Both the position numbers and the translations under genes were made by a program. The notes under the pieces were generated by a model. That model saw only the letters and a list, made by a program, of their open reading frames with translations. It made no database searches and had not been told where the DNA came from. From contig OY282379.1 in NCBI GenBank assembly GCA_958295875.1, forward strand, positions 992,001-1,056,000: a stretch of DNA of 64,000 nt, in the 5' to 3' direction. Origin of the DNA: an uncultured Pseudomonadales bacterium. Lineage in GTDB: Bacteria; Pseudomonadota; Gammaproteobacteria; Pseudomonadales; Azotimanducaceae. Positions 43,408 through 51,196 of this stretch are shown piece by piece; the stretch's first letter is position 1, and every line of letters begins with the position of its first letter.

Positions 43408-43992
43408 ATGGATAGCGTGCTGCGCCCAACCACGCGGCCCCGAGCGGGGCCGCCATGCCCGCCTTGGCGCGGCATTGCGTTGGCGGCGCTGTTGGCGCTC
43501 GGCGGCTGCAGCGAGCCGTTCGGCTTCATTCCCGGCGGCGCGCTGGAAGGCGACGAGGCCATGCCGCCGTTCGATTGGTCGACGCTCGCGGACGTCGACA
43601 ACGTGCAGTTGGAGGTGCGTCCCGACAGCGTAAATCCCCAGCGAAAGCACATCCGTGACCACGGCGACGACAACGTGCAGTTGGAGGTGCGTCCCGACAG
43701 CCCCTATTCCATCAACATCTGGGCAGTGGGATTGGGCGCGGACGCCTATGTCGCGACATACGAAGATGGCACCCGGTGGACCGAGTACCTGCGCGAGACG
43801 CCGGACGTGCGCATGCGGGTGGGGGCTTCCATCTACCGGCTGTTGGCGGTTCGGGTACACGATGGCGAGGAGCGCGAGCGAGTGAGCGCCGCTTTCGCCG
43901 CCAAGTACGACATCGACGAAGACGACAACTGGGTGGCGACGGGGCAGGTGTTCCGGCTGGACCGACACGTCGAGGCCGCGCATGGCAGCTAG
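43408..43992 (+). CDS. Small lipoprotein of unknown function with an internal repeat
   Basis: The start at 43408 lies behind AGAGGAATAAG and gives 194 residues. A signal segment (GIALAALLALGGC) ends in a lipobox cysteine. The mature part includes PFDWSTLADVDNVQLEV and YSINIWAVGLGADAYVATYE. WTEYLRETPDVRMRVGASIY resembles domains that bind small ligands or flavins, but I cannot name the family. The 11-residue block DNVQLEVRPDS occurs twice, separated by an odd basic spacer, and the DNA copies are identical (see the repeat entry). The gene is divergent from the TonB receptor and ends near the poly-C tract. Confidence 0.65.
   Translation: MDSVLRPTTRPRAGPPCPPWRGIALAALLALGGCSEPFGFIPGGALEGDEAMPPFDWSTLADVDNVQLEVRPDSVNPQRKHIRDHGDDNVQLEVRPDSPYSINIWAVGLGADAYVATYEDGTRWTEYLRETPDVRMRVGASIYRLLAVRVHDGEERERVSAAFAAKYDIDEDDNWVATGQVFRLDRHVEAAHGS
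43596..43701 (+). repeat. 34-bp direct repeat, 72-bp period, inside the lipoprotein gene
   Basis: The 34-bp sequence beginning CGACAACGTGCAGTTGGAGG is present identically at 43596-43629 and 43668-43701. The 38-nt spacer is not repeated. The period is 24 codons, so the insertion keeps the frame and adds VNPQRKHIRDHGD plus a second DNVQLEVRPDS. Confidence 0.85.
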
Positions 43993-44010
43993 TTTCGTGA
44001 AGGTTGTTTG

Positions 44011-44033
44011 CCCCCCCCCCCCCCCCCCCCCCC
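44011..44033. repeat. Homopolymer of 23 C between two convergent genes
   Basis: An uninterrupted run of 23 cytosines lies 18 nt after the lipoprotein stop and 73 nt from the stop of the LC7-domain gene. It is outside both coding regions. Its length is probably unstable and may be miscounted in the assembly. Confidence 0.9.
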
Positions 44034-44106
44034 GACATCAGGGTCGGCAGAGGCGGCAGGGAGACGGCACAGGCAGCGTAGCGAGCGCCGCCCGGGCGGC
44101 ATGTGC

Positions 44107-44736
44107 TTAGTGCGGGCGGCCGCGCCCGCCACGCCCGCCGCGCCAACGGGGGTTGTACACCTCAAAGCTGTCCAAGGGCGGGCGCCCAGGCGCTGCGCCG
44201 GCGCCGCGCACGGCAACGTCCCGATAATCCGCCGAGACGCCACGCTCCACCCCACTGCCGCGGTAGGTCTGCGATGCCCGCGTTGGCACTTGCTGGGCGG
44301 GTGGGGAAGGCTCTGGGACGGGGTGGTCGCCCAAGGCGGCGTCGCCGAGACGCGCAAGGGCTTGGCGCATCGAAATCCAGCCGAGGCCCAAGTTCGCCGT
44401 GCGGTCTGTGATGAGAATGAGCAACGTGCTCTCGCGCCCTGGCACGACGGACATGAAGTGGTAAGTGTCTTCCGTGCTGGTCTGGATTTCGCGGACATAG
44501 CCACCGGGCGCCGCGCCTTGGTGGCCAGACATGGCCAATTCCAATTGCCAGATGGTGCGGCCGCGAAAGTAATCGACGCTCGCCGCGGCCATCACTTCCA
44601 TGGCCGCGTCGCTCAACAAGGTGCCGGGCACGACGCGCATGGCGAGCGCCAAGCCCGTGTCCAAGTCCACCACGGCGCAGCCGAGGCAGCCAGAAACATC
44701 AGCGACGATCTCGTCGCACACGTCGTCCAGTTTCAT
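44107..44736 (-). CDS. Roadblock/LC7-domain protein with arginine-glycine tail
   Basis: The start at 44736 (MKLDDVCDEIVADVSGCLGC) gives 209 residues; an in-frame upstream extension to 44865 lacks domain similarity. Residues 1-125 look like a Roadblock/LC7 domain: AVVDLDTGLALAMRVVP, TSTEDTYHFMSVVPGRESTL and LLILITDRTANLGLG. The remaining 80 residues are proline-rich, then end in RWRGGRGGRGRPH, an RGG-like tail. Bacterial roadblock proteins of this type often act with small GTPases in polarity or motility, but no GTPase gene is adjacent here. The tail could bind RNA or membranes, which is speculative. Confidence 0.75.
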   Translation of the reverse strand: MKLDDVCDEIVADVSGCLGCAVVDLDTGLALAMRVVPGTLLSDAAMEVMAAASVDYFRGRTIWQLELAMSGHQGAAPGGYVREIQTSTEDTYHFMSVVPGRESTLLILITDRTANLGLGWISMRQALARLGDAALGDHPVPEPSPPAQQVPTRASQTYRGSGVERGVSADYRDVAVRGAGAAPGRPPLDSFEVYNPRWRGGRGGRGRPH

Positions 44737-44897
44737 CTTCGCCCCCGACAGCACTCCACGGAAAGTACTACGATCACCAAAACCTTGCACCCTTCCCGCT
44801 GCCGATGTCAAGCGGCTGTGTGGCCACAGCGGCCGCCACCGGCAAGGCGCCGGCCGCGATTTCAACCCCAGCGCCGTCTGTGCTATAAGGCATTTTT

Positions 44898-44939
44898 TGG
44901 CCGAAGGACCGGCCTACTTGGCCGAAGGACCGGCCTACC
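44898..44939 (+). repeat. Tandem 21-bp duplication with hairpin-forming units
   Basis: TGGCCGAAGGACCGGCCTAC plus one base occurs twice in direct tandem, differing only in the last base. Within each unit GGCCG and CGGCC can pair around a 6-nt loop. The pair lies 13 nt upstream of the ATG of the small secreted protein at 44953, so it falls in that gene's leader. Confidence 0.85.
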
Positions 44940-44952
44940 ATGTGGAGAGCGC

Positions 44953-45294
44953 ATGCGAAAGCCATCCTGCCTGAGCGTACTGCTCGCCGCCTGCCTCGCT
45001 CTTGCCAGTGTCCACACCGCAGCCTCTGGCTCGGTCGGCCCTGGCGGGGTGAAGGCCGCGGCGCGGGCAGATTACGCTCGAGGCAAGGCGATTGTCTTCC
45101 GTGAGCTCGCATGCAGCGATTGCCCGCTCAACAAGCGCGATCTACAGCGCGAACGGGCGCGTGAGCTGCTGGCGAACATGGACACCGCTGATGGCACGCT
45201 GCGCCAGCTTTGCGCTGGGGAGGATACCGCGAGCTGCTCCGAGAAACTGAGATTCGTACGGCGCTACCTAGAGCGTCGCTACCGGATCGAATAA
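44953..45294 (+). CDS. Small exported protein with CxxC motif
   Basis: The 113-residue protein starts at 44953 (MRKPSCLSVLLAACLALASV) with a clear signal peptide, cleaved near TAASG. The mature part has ELACSDCPLNKRDL with a CxxC pair and two further cysteines near the end (LCAGEDTASCSEK), so it is probably a disulfide-bonded or metal-binding periplasmic protein. The rest is helical and charged. I do not recognise the family. It precedes a barrel-protein gene by 44 nt and may be co-transcribed with it; both products would be exported. Confidence 0.7.
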   Translation: MRKPSCLSVLLAACLALASVHTAASGSVGPGGVKAAARADYARGKAIVFRELACSDCPLNKRDLQRERARELLANMDTADGTLRQLCAGEDTASCSEKLRFVRRYLERRYRIE

Positions 45295-45338
45295 TTAGGA
45301 GCGGCGCTTTCCGTAGCCCCAAAATGAGGCATCAGCCC

Positions 45339-46223
45339 ATGCAACAAAAGCGATTGGCCAGCAGAGCAGCGAGGTGGGCCATCCTCGGTGCGCTCTGTGC
45401 TGCGCCATCGGCGTTCGCGGCGGACGGTTCCCCGTGGCTTGGCGCACCCGCCACAGGCTACCTTAGCCTAGCGTACGTCTTCCAATCAGCCGATGAGTTC
45501 TACACCGTGAGCGGCGAGAAGGGCCCGACGCCCGGCGGCGGCGAGGACTTGGAGCAGCGCACCACTTGGCTGACCGGTGGCTACACGATCAACGACGATT
45601 GGGGCCTCGACATGCAGATAGGCCACGCCACCAGCGACTTCATCACCGGCCCTGGCATCCCGGCCGAGATGGACAGCTACAGCGGCTTGGTGGACGCCAA
45701 CTTCGGCCTCACCTACCGCATCTTCGATGAAGCCACCGGCGGCCTGCCCAGCGTGGCCGTGCGCGGCGGCGTCATCGTGGCTGGAGACTACATGACCGGC
45801 AATATCAACGCCCTTGGCGATGGCGGCGATGGGCTCGAATTGTCGCTGATCGTCGGCAAGTTCTTCACGGAACGCTTGGGCTTTTCCGCCGAGTTGGGCT
45901 ATCGCAACCGCAACAATGACATTCCCGAGAACTACTTCACCAATCTGGTCGGCTATGTGCTCGCGAGCGAACGGCTCTCCTTCGCCATCGACTATCGGCG
46001 CGTGGATTCGGGCGACGGCCTCACCATCGGCGGCCCGGGCTTCTCGCCACGCCGCTTCCCGGAAGTGGAGGAAGAAACGCAGATGCTTGGCGGCCGGCTG
46101 TTCGCCACCCTGACAGAGCAGCTGAGCTTGGCGCTCTTCTATTCGCACGTCTTGGATGGCGCCAACACGCCTAAGTCGGACGTCATCGGTGCCAGCGTGA
46201 GCTACTCGTTCAGCGCCTACTGA
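45339..46223 (+). CDS. Predicted outer-membrane beta-barrel protein
   Basis: The start at 45339 (MQQKRLASRAARWAILGALC) has a GAGG about nine bases upstream and is preferred over the ATG at 45324. A signal peptide ends near SAFAADG. The 294-residue body consists of alternating amphipathic strands: GYLSLAYVFQSADEF, WLTGGYTINDDWGLDMQIGH and LSFAIDYRRVDSGDG. The C-terminus VIGASVSYSFSAY fits a barrel, though the last residue is Tyr. It resembles conserved barrel proteins annotated as 'phenol-degradation meta-pathway-like' transporters. No substrate can be assigned. The gene is convergent with the DUF547 gene, 4 nt away. Confidence 0.75.
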   Translation: MQQKRLASRAARWAILGALCAAPSAFAADGSPWLGAPATGYLSLAYVFQSADEFYTVSGEKGPTPGGGEDLEQRTTWLTGGYTINDDWGLDMQIGHATSDFITGPGIPAEMDSYSGLVDANFGLTYRIFDEATGGLPSVAVRGGVIVAGDYMTGNINALGDGGDGLELSLIVGKFFTERLGFSAELGYRNRNNDIPENYFTNLVGYVLASERLSFAIDYRRVDSGDGLTIGGPGFSPRRFPEVEEETQMLGGRLFATLTEQLSLALFYSHVLDGANTPKSDVIGASVSYSFSAY

Positions 46224-46227
46224 TTCG

Positions 46228-47061
46228 CTAGCGCGGTTCGTTCAGGCTCCAGTCGTAGTCGTAGTCCAGCCCGCCTTGATGGCCGCGCAGGCGCGTGGCC
46301 AAATCCGCTTCTGCGTACTGCGCCAAGTGTTCGATGACGCCGGCTTCATCGCCGCCAAAATCCTCTTGGTACCAGTCGTAGATGCCGGACACGATCAAGC
46401 CATCATCGGTGAAGCGCGCCCCGCGCGGATGATTCACGTAGCCCTTGGCGGCAGCCGTCAGCAACCCTTCGGAGTTGGCGGCGGTGAACGCCTGCGGCGC
46501 TAGGTTTGGGCAGCCGATGCTGGCGCAGTTCACGGCGTAGTGGATGCGCGGGTCTTGCCAGATCGGGCGCAGGATGTTGTGTTCAATGTCGTCCAAGGTG
46601 AGCGGCTCGCCGGCCACGGCCACCCGCTCATCGCCCCAAGGGCCAATGCTCAACCAGTTCTCGCCGATGTCCCGGATCGAATCCACCGGAAAGGCATCTA
46701 CCACCACCTGCACCGTCAGCGCGTTGTAAAAGTTCACCCAGTAGGCGAACTGCTCGGCCTTGGCGTAATCGCGCGGGTCCACGGCCTGCAACGCCTCCAA
46801 ATACGCCGCCAAGCGTTCGTGATCCGCCGTCTCCTGCAGCGCCGCATAATCGAATCGGTTGACGCCGGATGGATCGTCGGTGACCAGATAGGCGTCCAGC
46901 AGCGCTTGCCAATCGCTGTGATCGATGGCCGCGGCGTTCGCCGCATCGCTCTCGTCCCACAACGCTGTCTCCGTGTCGCCGGCGCTGGTCGCGGCCGCGA
47001 AGCAGATCGCCGCCAGCGCGGCGCAACGCACCACCGGGCGCTTGCCCCTATGCCTCGCCAT
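46228..47061 (-). CDS. DUF547-family exported protein
   Basis: The start at 47061 (MARHRGKRPVVRCAALAAIC) gives a signal peptide and 277 residues, overlapping the upstream glycosyltransferase gene end by 14 nt. DUF547 features include AEQFAYWVNFYNALTVQVVV, DIEHNILRPIWQDPRIHYAV and CASIGCPNLAPQAF, the last a conserved cysteine-containing block. The function of DUF547 is unknown. Coupling to glycosyltransferases suggests an envelope role. Confidence 0.88.
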   Translation of the reverse strand: MARHRGKRPVVRCAALAAICFAAATSAGDTETALWDESDAANAAAIDHSDWQALLDAYLVTDDPSGVNRFDYAALQETADHERLAAYLEALQAVDPRDYAKAEQFAYWVNFYNALTVQVVVDAFPVDSIRDIGENWLSIGPWGDERVAVAGEPLTLDDIEHNILRPIWQDPRIHYAVNCASIGCPNLAPQAFTAANSEGLLTAAAKGYVNHPRGARFTDDGLIVSGIYDWYQEDFGGDEAGVIEHLAQYAEADLATRLRGHQGGLDYDYDWSLNEPR

Positions 47062-47794
47062 GTTCCTCGCCTCCCCCGCTGCGCTGTCGCCAGCGCAACT
47101 CCGCGATGGTGCCCAGAATGCCCAAACTCGCCCCGATGACGCCGCGCAGCGTGCCACCCACTTTGGACTTTCCGAAGCGCCGCCGCAACGTGTCCACCGG
47201 CACCTCGACCACCGTGAGCCCGAGTTGAATCGCCTTCACCTGCATTTCTATCGTCCAGCCGAACGCCACGTCCCGCATGTGCAGCCGCGCCAGCGCCGCG
47301 GCGCGAATGGCTCGGTAGGGGCCAAGGTCCGTCACCCTTGCCCCCCACAACAAGCGGATGAGCCAACCCGCCAAGCGGTTGCCCATGCGCTGTGGAGCGG
47401 ACAGCGCCCCCGGCTCGATGGCGCCGAGCGGTCGGGCGCCGATGGCGAGGTCTGCGCCGTCCGCGATGGCGTCGAGCAAGCGCAACGCCTGCTGCGCGTT
47501 GAACGAGTGGTCGCCGTCTGTGAACAGCACCACTTCCATCGGTGCAAGGGCGCCGAGCGCCGTCTGACAGGCAATGCCGTAGCCCGGCGTAGGCTGGTGC
47601 GCCACCCGCGCCCCGGCCGCTTCGGCACAGCGCGCCGTCGCATCAGTGGAGCCGTTGTCGCACACGACGAAGTCGTCGATGACGGCGCCGCCGGCGCCAT
47701 TGTCCAACGCCAATAGCTCGCTCACCACAGCGCCGATGTTGCGTTCTTCGTCGCGCGCCGGCGCCACGGCGCCGACCGTCAGGCCGCGGTACAA
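47048..47794 (-). CDS. Family 2 glycosyltransferase (polyprenyl-phosphate sugar transferase-like)
   Basis: No ATG fits; the best start is a TTG at complement 47792-47794, giving MYRGLTVGAVAPARDEERNI and 248 residues, 8 nt downstream of the GT-C gene stop. The GT-A motifs are FVVCDNGSTDAT, VVLFTDGDHSFNAQQ (the DxD-like site) and GWTIEMQVKAIQLGL, typical of enzymes related to dolichyl/polyprenyl-phosphate mannose synthase. It probably transfers a sugar from an NDP-sugar to a lipid phosphate, which the neighbouring polytopic transferase could use as donor. Confidence 0.85.
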   Translation of the reverse strand: MYRGLTVGAVAPARDEERNIGAVVSELLALDNGAGGAVIDDFVVCDNGSTDATARCAEAAGARVAHQPTPGYGIACQTALGALAPMEVVLFTDGDHSFNAQQALRLLDAIADGADLAIGARPLGAIEPGALSAPQRMGNRLAGWLIRLLWGARVTDLGPYRAIRAAALARLHMRDVAFGWTIEMQVKAIQLGLTVVEVPVDTLRRRFGKSKVGGTLRGVIGASLGILGTIAELRWRQRSGGGEEHGEA

Positions 47795-47802
47795 GCCGCG
47801 AC

Positions 47803-49134
47803 CTAGGCGATGTTGGCGCGCGCTCGACGACGCATGAGGAAGTCTCCCGCCAACGCCGCCGCGATGATGCCGAACTCCAGCGGACGCACCCACACCGGGT
47901 GCTCGTAGGGCTGCAGCGCAAAGTCCTGCAGATGCAGGCCGATGATGTAGGAGAGCAGCAAGGCCACCGACGCCGTCCACGCCCATAGGCTCGGATACAC
48001 CACGGCGAACACCGCGACCCACAGGAAGTACCACGGGTTGATGACCGGCGCCAACAACAGCACGGCGCCGAAGACCCAATCGCCGCGTGGCACCGGCAGC
48101 GGACCCTGCGCCGCATCCTCGCGTTCGCGCCAGTACAGCCAAGCGATCAGCGCCAGCAACAGCCCGCCGCCAACCAGCCGGGCGCCTAGCTCCGAGAACC
48201 CAAGGCGCAACAGCTCGAACGCCGCGGCATTGAACTCCCACTCGAAGGCGAACACCGTTGCGGTGACTATGCTGCCGGCGTCGCCCGACAGCGCGAAAGG
48301 CAGATACACCAAGGCGGCGACGCCGGCGCAGAGCGCCCAATCGATGAAGCGTCCCCGCCGCAGCACGAAGGGCACCAGCGCCGCGGCGAACACCTTGGCG
48401 CCGATGGCGAGGCCCAAGCAAATCGCCGCCACCTTCAGTTGCTCGCGCCGCGCCAGCATGAAGGCCACCAGCAACAGCGCGATGCCAATGCTCTCTGGGT
48501 GCGCGGTGAAGGCGATCTCTTTGACGGCCAGCGGGCACCATGCGTACAGCAGCACCGCCCGCGCCGGCGCGAGCCGCAGCAGCAAAGCGATGACGCCGAT
48601 GTCCAGCAAAATGAAGATGACCTGCAGCCCCGCGACCTGCCCTGGGGCCACGAGGTAACCCAGCAGGAACACCACTTGGGTAACCGGCGCGTAGAAGGTG
48701 GCAAGGTCTGGGTTGTTGATTTGGCTCAGGATGTGGCGGAACGTTTCGGGAACGCTCATGTCTTGGAAGAACTGTTCCGGGGCAACGCCGAACGGCGTGC
48801 CGGCGACGGCGAACCGATAGCCATCCCACAGATAGCGGTAGACGTCGTCCTCCAAGACCGGGCCGCCGATGAGGCCGCACACCCGGAAGGCCACGGCCCA
48901 CAGCATGAGCCGAGCCACGGACAGCGGCTCGTCGCGGCGCCCCTGCCAGAAGTACAAGGCGAAGGTGGCCAGCGCCGTCCAAGCGGCGACGCAGAGGAAC
49001 ACCGTGAGCATCGGCGTGTGCGGCGTGCGCGCGCTCCACGCCAACACGCCATACCCCAAGAGGCAGGCCAAGCCGGCCACGTCGATGGCCTGCGGGCGCA
49101 ACCAGCCCCAGCGGGCGTCGGCGACGGCGCTCAT
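47803..49134 (-). CDS. Polytopic GT-C-type glycosyltransferase
   Basis: This 443-residue membrane protein has about ten to twelve hydrophobic segments. GGPVLEDDVYRYLWDGYRFA contains the acidic DD typical of the first periplasmic loop of GT-C mannosyl- or arabinosyltransferase-like enzymes that use polyprenyl-phosphate sugars. LAPVINPWYFLWVAVFAVVY is a further recognisable segment. It begins just after the TonB-like-protein operon region and is followed by a family 2 transferase 8 nt away, a logical donor-synthesis partner. The acceptor is unknown. Confidence 0.83.
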   Translation of the reverse strand: MSAVADARWGWLRPQAIDVAGLACLLGYGVLAWSARTPHTPMLTVFLCVAAWTALATFALYFWQGRRDEPLSVARLMLWAVAFRVCGLIGGPVLEDDVYRYLWDGYRFAVAGTPFGVAPEQFFQDMSVPETFRHILSQINNPDLATFYAPVTQVVFLLGYLVAPGQVAGLQVIFILLDIGVIALLLRLAPARAVLLYAWCPLAVKEIAFTAHPESIGIALLLVAFMLARREQLKVAAICLGLAIGAKVFAAALVPFVLRRGRFIDWALCAGVAALVYLPFALSGDAGSIVTATVFAFEWEFNAAAFELLRLGFSELGARLVGGGLLLALIAWLYWREREDAAQGPLPVPRGDWVFGAVLLLAPVINPWYFLWVAVFAVVYPSLWAWTASVALLLSYIIGLHLQDFALQPYEHPVWVRPLEFGIIAAALAGDFLMRRRARANIA

Positions 49135-49159
49135 TTGAGCGGTTCCGGCGCGCGCACGC

Positions 49160-50947
49160 TTACAGCACCGCGACGTCGGAGCGCACGGTGCGGCAAGAAG
49201 GCCGCGGCAAGCTCACGCAGCGGTTGCGGTAAGTGAACGTGGCGGTGTGGCGTTGCACCGGCGCGCAAGCCTCCACCGCGGCAAAATCGAACTCCCAGTC
49301 GCGCACTGTCGCCGCCGCATCACTCGCCAATGCGTCGAAATAGCCCGCCTGGGTGACGCTCGACCCCTCGCGCAGAACGGCAATCTCGTCATTCACCGTG
49401 ACACCCTCTTCGTTCACAGTGTAGCCCACGGCAATCACGCCCGCCCCGTAGTTGACGCGCCGCCCACCGGGAAAGCTGTCGGTTTCAAGGGACGCCGCGA
49501 AACGCGGCTTCAACGCGATGGCGCAGGGCGCCACGCTCGGCGCCGCAGCAACCGCCGCGGAGGCTGCCGTCTCTTCTGGGCGCGGGTCTGGGCGCGAGGG
49601 CACCTGCTCCACGTCGAGCGTCGCCAATGTTGCGTCGCCGGGCCCGACCGGCAGTGACGGCACCGGCGAAGCGGACGCCGCAACATCAGCCTCGGCGGCG
49701 GCAGCGGCGTCGGGCCTAGGTTCGACTTGGGCAGCCGGTGTTTCGGCTGCGACAACGGCCGGCGTCGGATCAGGCGCCGCGGCCACACTCGGCGCCGCGG
49801 GGGCTGGGGCTGCGTCTTGGTCGCCCGTGTCGGGGGTGGCCGTGCTCGCTGGGGGCGCTTGCTCCGCCGCCATCTGGCGAGGCGCGGGCGCTGCGTCCGC
49901 CCCACGCAAGCTCTCCTCCAGCGCCGTGCGCTCGACAGCCAGCCGCGCCAGCAACCGCTCCGTCTCCAAGCGTTCCTGTTGCAGCGCTTCCCGCGCCTGC
50001 ACCGCCTCCGTCGCCTCGCCGGCCGCGTCATCCAAGCGCACCAGCGCGAACGCCGGCAGCGGCGCCGCGGCCTCGAACGTCACCGCGGCGTCGCCAAAGT
50101 ACGCCTGCCAAAAGCCTTGATGCGCCCGCCGCCGCCGCAGCGCGTCCGTCAAACCCTGGCGCGGCAGATAGAACACCTTCACGCGCGCGTCGCCCATGCC
50201 CGACCATGCGCGCACCGGCGGCTCGCGGTCCGCGCCCAAGGCAGCGAACTCAGAGAAGCCCCAAGCCATCCAATCGCGCTGCAGCTGCGAATACCAAGCG
50301 GAATGTTGGAGCATGTCCGACAGCACAAACAGCGCTTGGGGCGGCGGCCGGCGGGCAAGGTCGGCACGGGTCTCCTCCAGCGCTTCCACCAGAAAGGCAT
50401 TCGCCACCGGGGCCGCTGGCAACCGCTCCGCCATGTGTTGAACGCGCTCCGCCAGCGCCTCGCGGCGCTCGCAGAAGCCCTCCGCCAACTCGCGCAGCCG
50501 GCGCGGCACTTGCGCCGGCAGATTGTCGCAGTCACGTTGGCTGGCGCTTTGATCCTTGGCGGTGCCGATGGTGAGCTCCGCATCGTCGTAGGGCTTGCAC
50601 AAGCGTCCCAGCCACTGCCGCGGCGCACTCGGGTTAGGCGTCACGGCGAATGCGAGCAGTTCGGTGTCTTTGGCCAGATCGAAGCTCAAATCGCGCAGCA
50701 AGTCGCTCGGCGACGGGGCGCCGGCCACGGGTTTGCGCAGATCGACAAGAAACGTCGCGCTGCCGCCCATCCCGTCCACGCCGATGGGGCACAGGTCATC
50801 GTCCAAGTCGGCGGACGGCGACGCCGGCGCCGGCGCGTCATCGAGCAGGAAGTACGCGGCCACCGCCACCGCCACAAGGGCAATGAGTGCCCAGAGCAAT
50901 AGCGACCCGCGCGGGCGAGCCGTCTGTGGCGCAGTGGCTTCGGCCAA
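49160..50947 (-). CDS. Membrane-anchored protein with TonB-like C-terminal domain
   Basis: The 595-residue protein has one membrane segment near the N-terminus (SLLLWALIALVAVAVAAYFL). A periplasmic region follows, with ATFLVDLRKPVAGAPSPSDL and ALFVLSDMLQHSAWYSQLQR suggesting a von Willebrand-like fold. Next come a coiled stretch (REALQQERLETERLLARLAV) and a long Ala/Pro linker. The C-terminus has YGAGVIAVGYTVNEEGVTVN and DAAATVRDWEFDFAAVE, matching the TonB C-terminal fold, with four cysteines around it. The linker is like the periplasm-spanning arm of TonB. It has no ExbB/ExbD neighbours. It is divergent from the giant surface protein gene. Confidence 0.7.
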   Translation of the reverse strand: MAEATAPQTARPRGSLLLWALIALVAVAVAAYFLLDDAPAPASPSADLDDDLCPIGVDGMGGSATFLVDLRKPVAGAPSPSDLLRDLSFDLAKDTELLAFAVTPNPSAPRQWLGRLCKPYDDAELTIGTAKDQSASQRDCDNLPAQVPRRLRELAEGFCERREALAERVQHMAERLPAAPVANAFLVEALEETRADLARRPPPQALFVLSDMLQHSAWYSQLQRDWMAWGFSEFAALGADREPPVRAWSGMGDARVKVFYLPRQGLTDALRRRRAHQGFWQAYFGDAAVTFEAAAPLPAFALVRLDDAAGEATEAVQAREALQQERLETERLLARLAVERTALEESLRGADAAPAPRQMAAEQAPPASTATPDTGDQDAAPAPAAPSVAAAPDPTPAVVAAETPAAQVEPRPDAAAAAEADVAASASPVPSLPVGPGDATLATLDVEQVPSRPDPRPEETAASAAVAAAPSVAPCAIALKPRFAASLETDSFPGGRRVNYGAGVIAVGYTVNEEGVTVNDEIAVLREGSSVTQAGYFDALASDAAATVRDWEFDFAAVEACAPVQRHTATFTYRNRCVSLPRPSCRTVRSDVAVL

Positions 50948-51196
50948 GGAAGCGGCTCCGAAAGCGGCTGTCTAGCCGCTTGAGCATGATGGGCACTCCG
51001 ATGGCGCGATGCAAGCAAACAGCGGGATTGCGGCCGCGCCGCGGGTCGGCGGCCAAAGAAGTTGGGGATTGCCTGTGGATAGGCTGTTCGCTTTTTCTTG
51101 ACTCAAGGGCGCGCATCGCCATAATTGGCGCCCCCGTGAGCGAGCGGAACCGCCACAAGCCAATTTGCCATGCTGACTTCGCCAGCGTGTTGAGCC

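Noticed and set aside
47804..49039. Upstream extension of the family 2 glycosyltransferase frame through the GT-C gene, suggesting a 663-residue protein
   Set aside because: The extension is Arg/Gly/Ala-rich and is an alternative-frame reading of the GT-C gene. Glycosyltransferase homology starts only near 47794.
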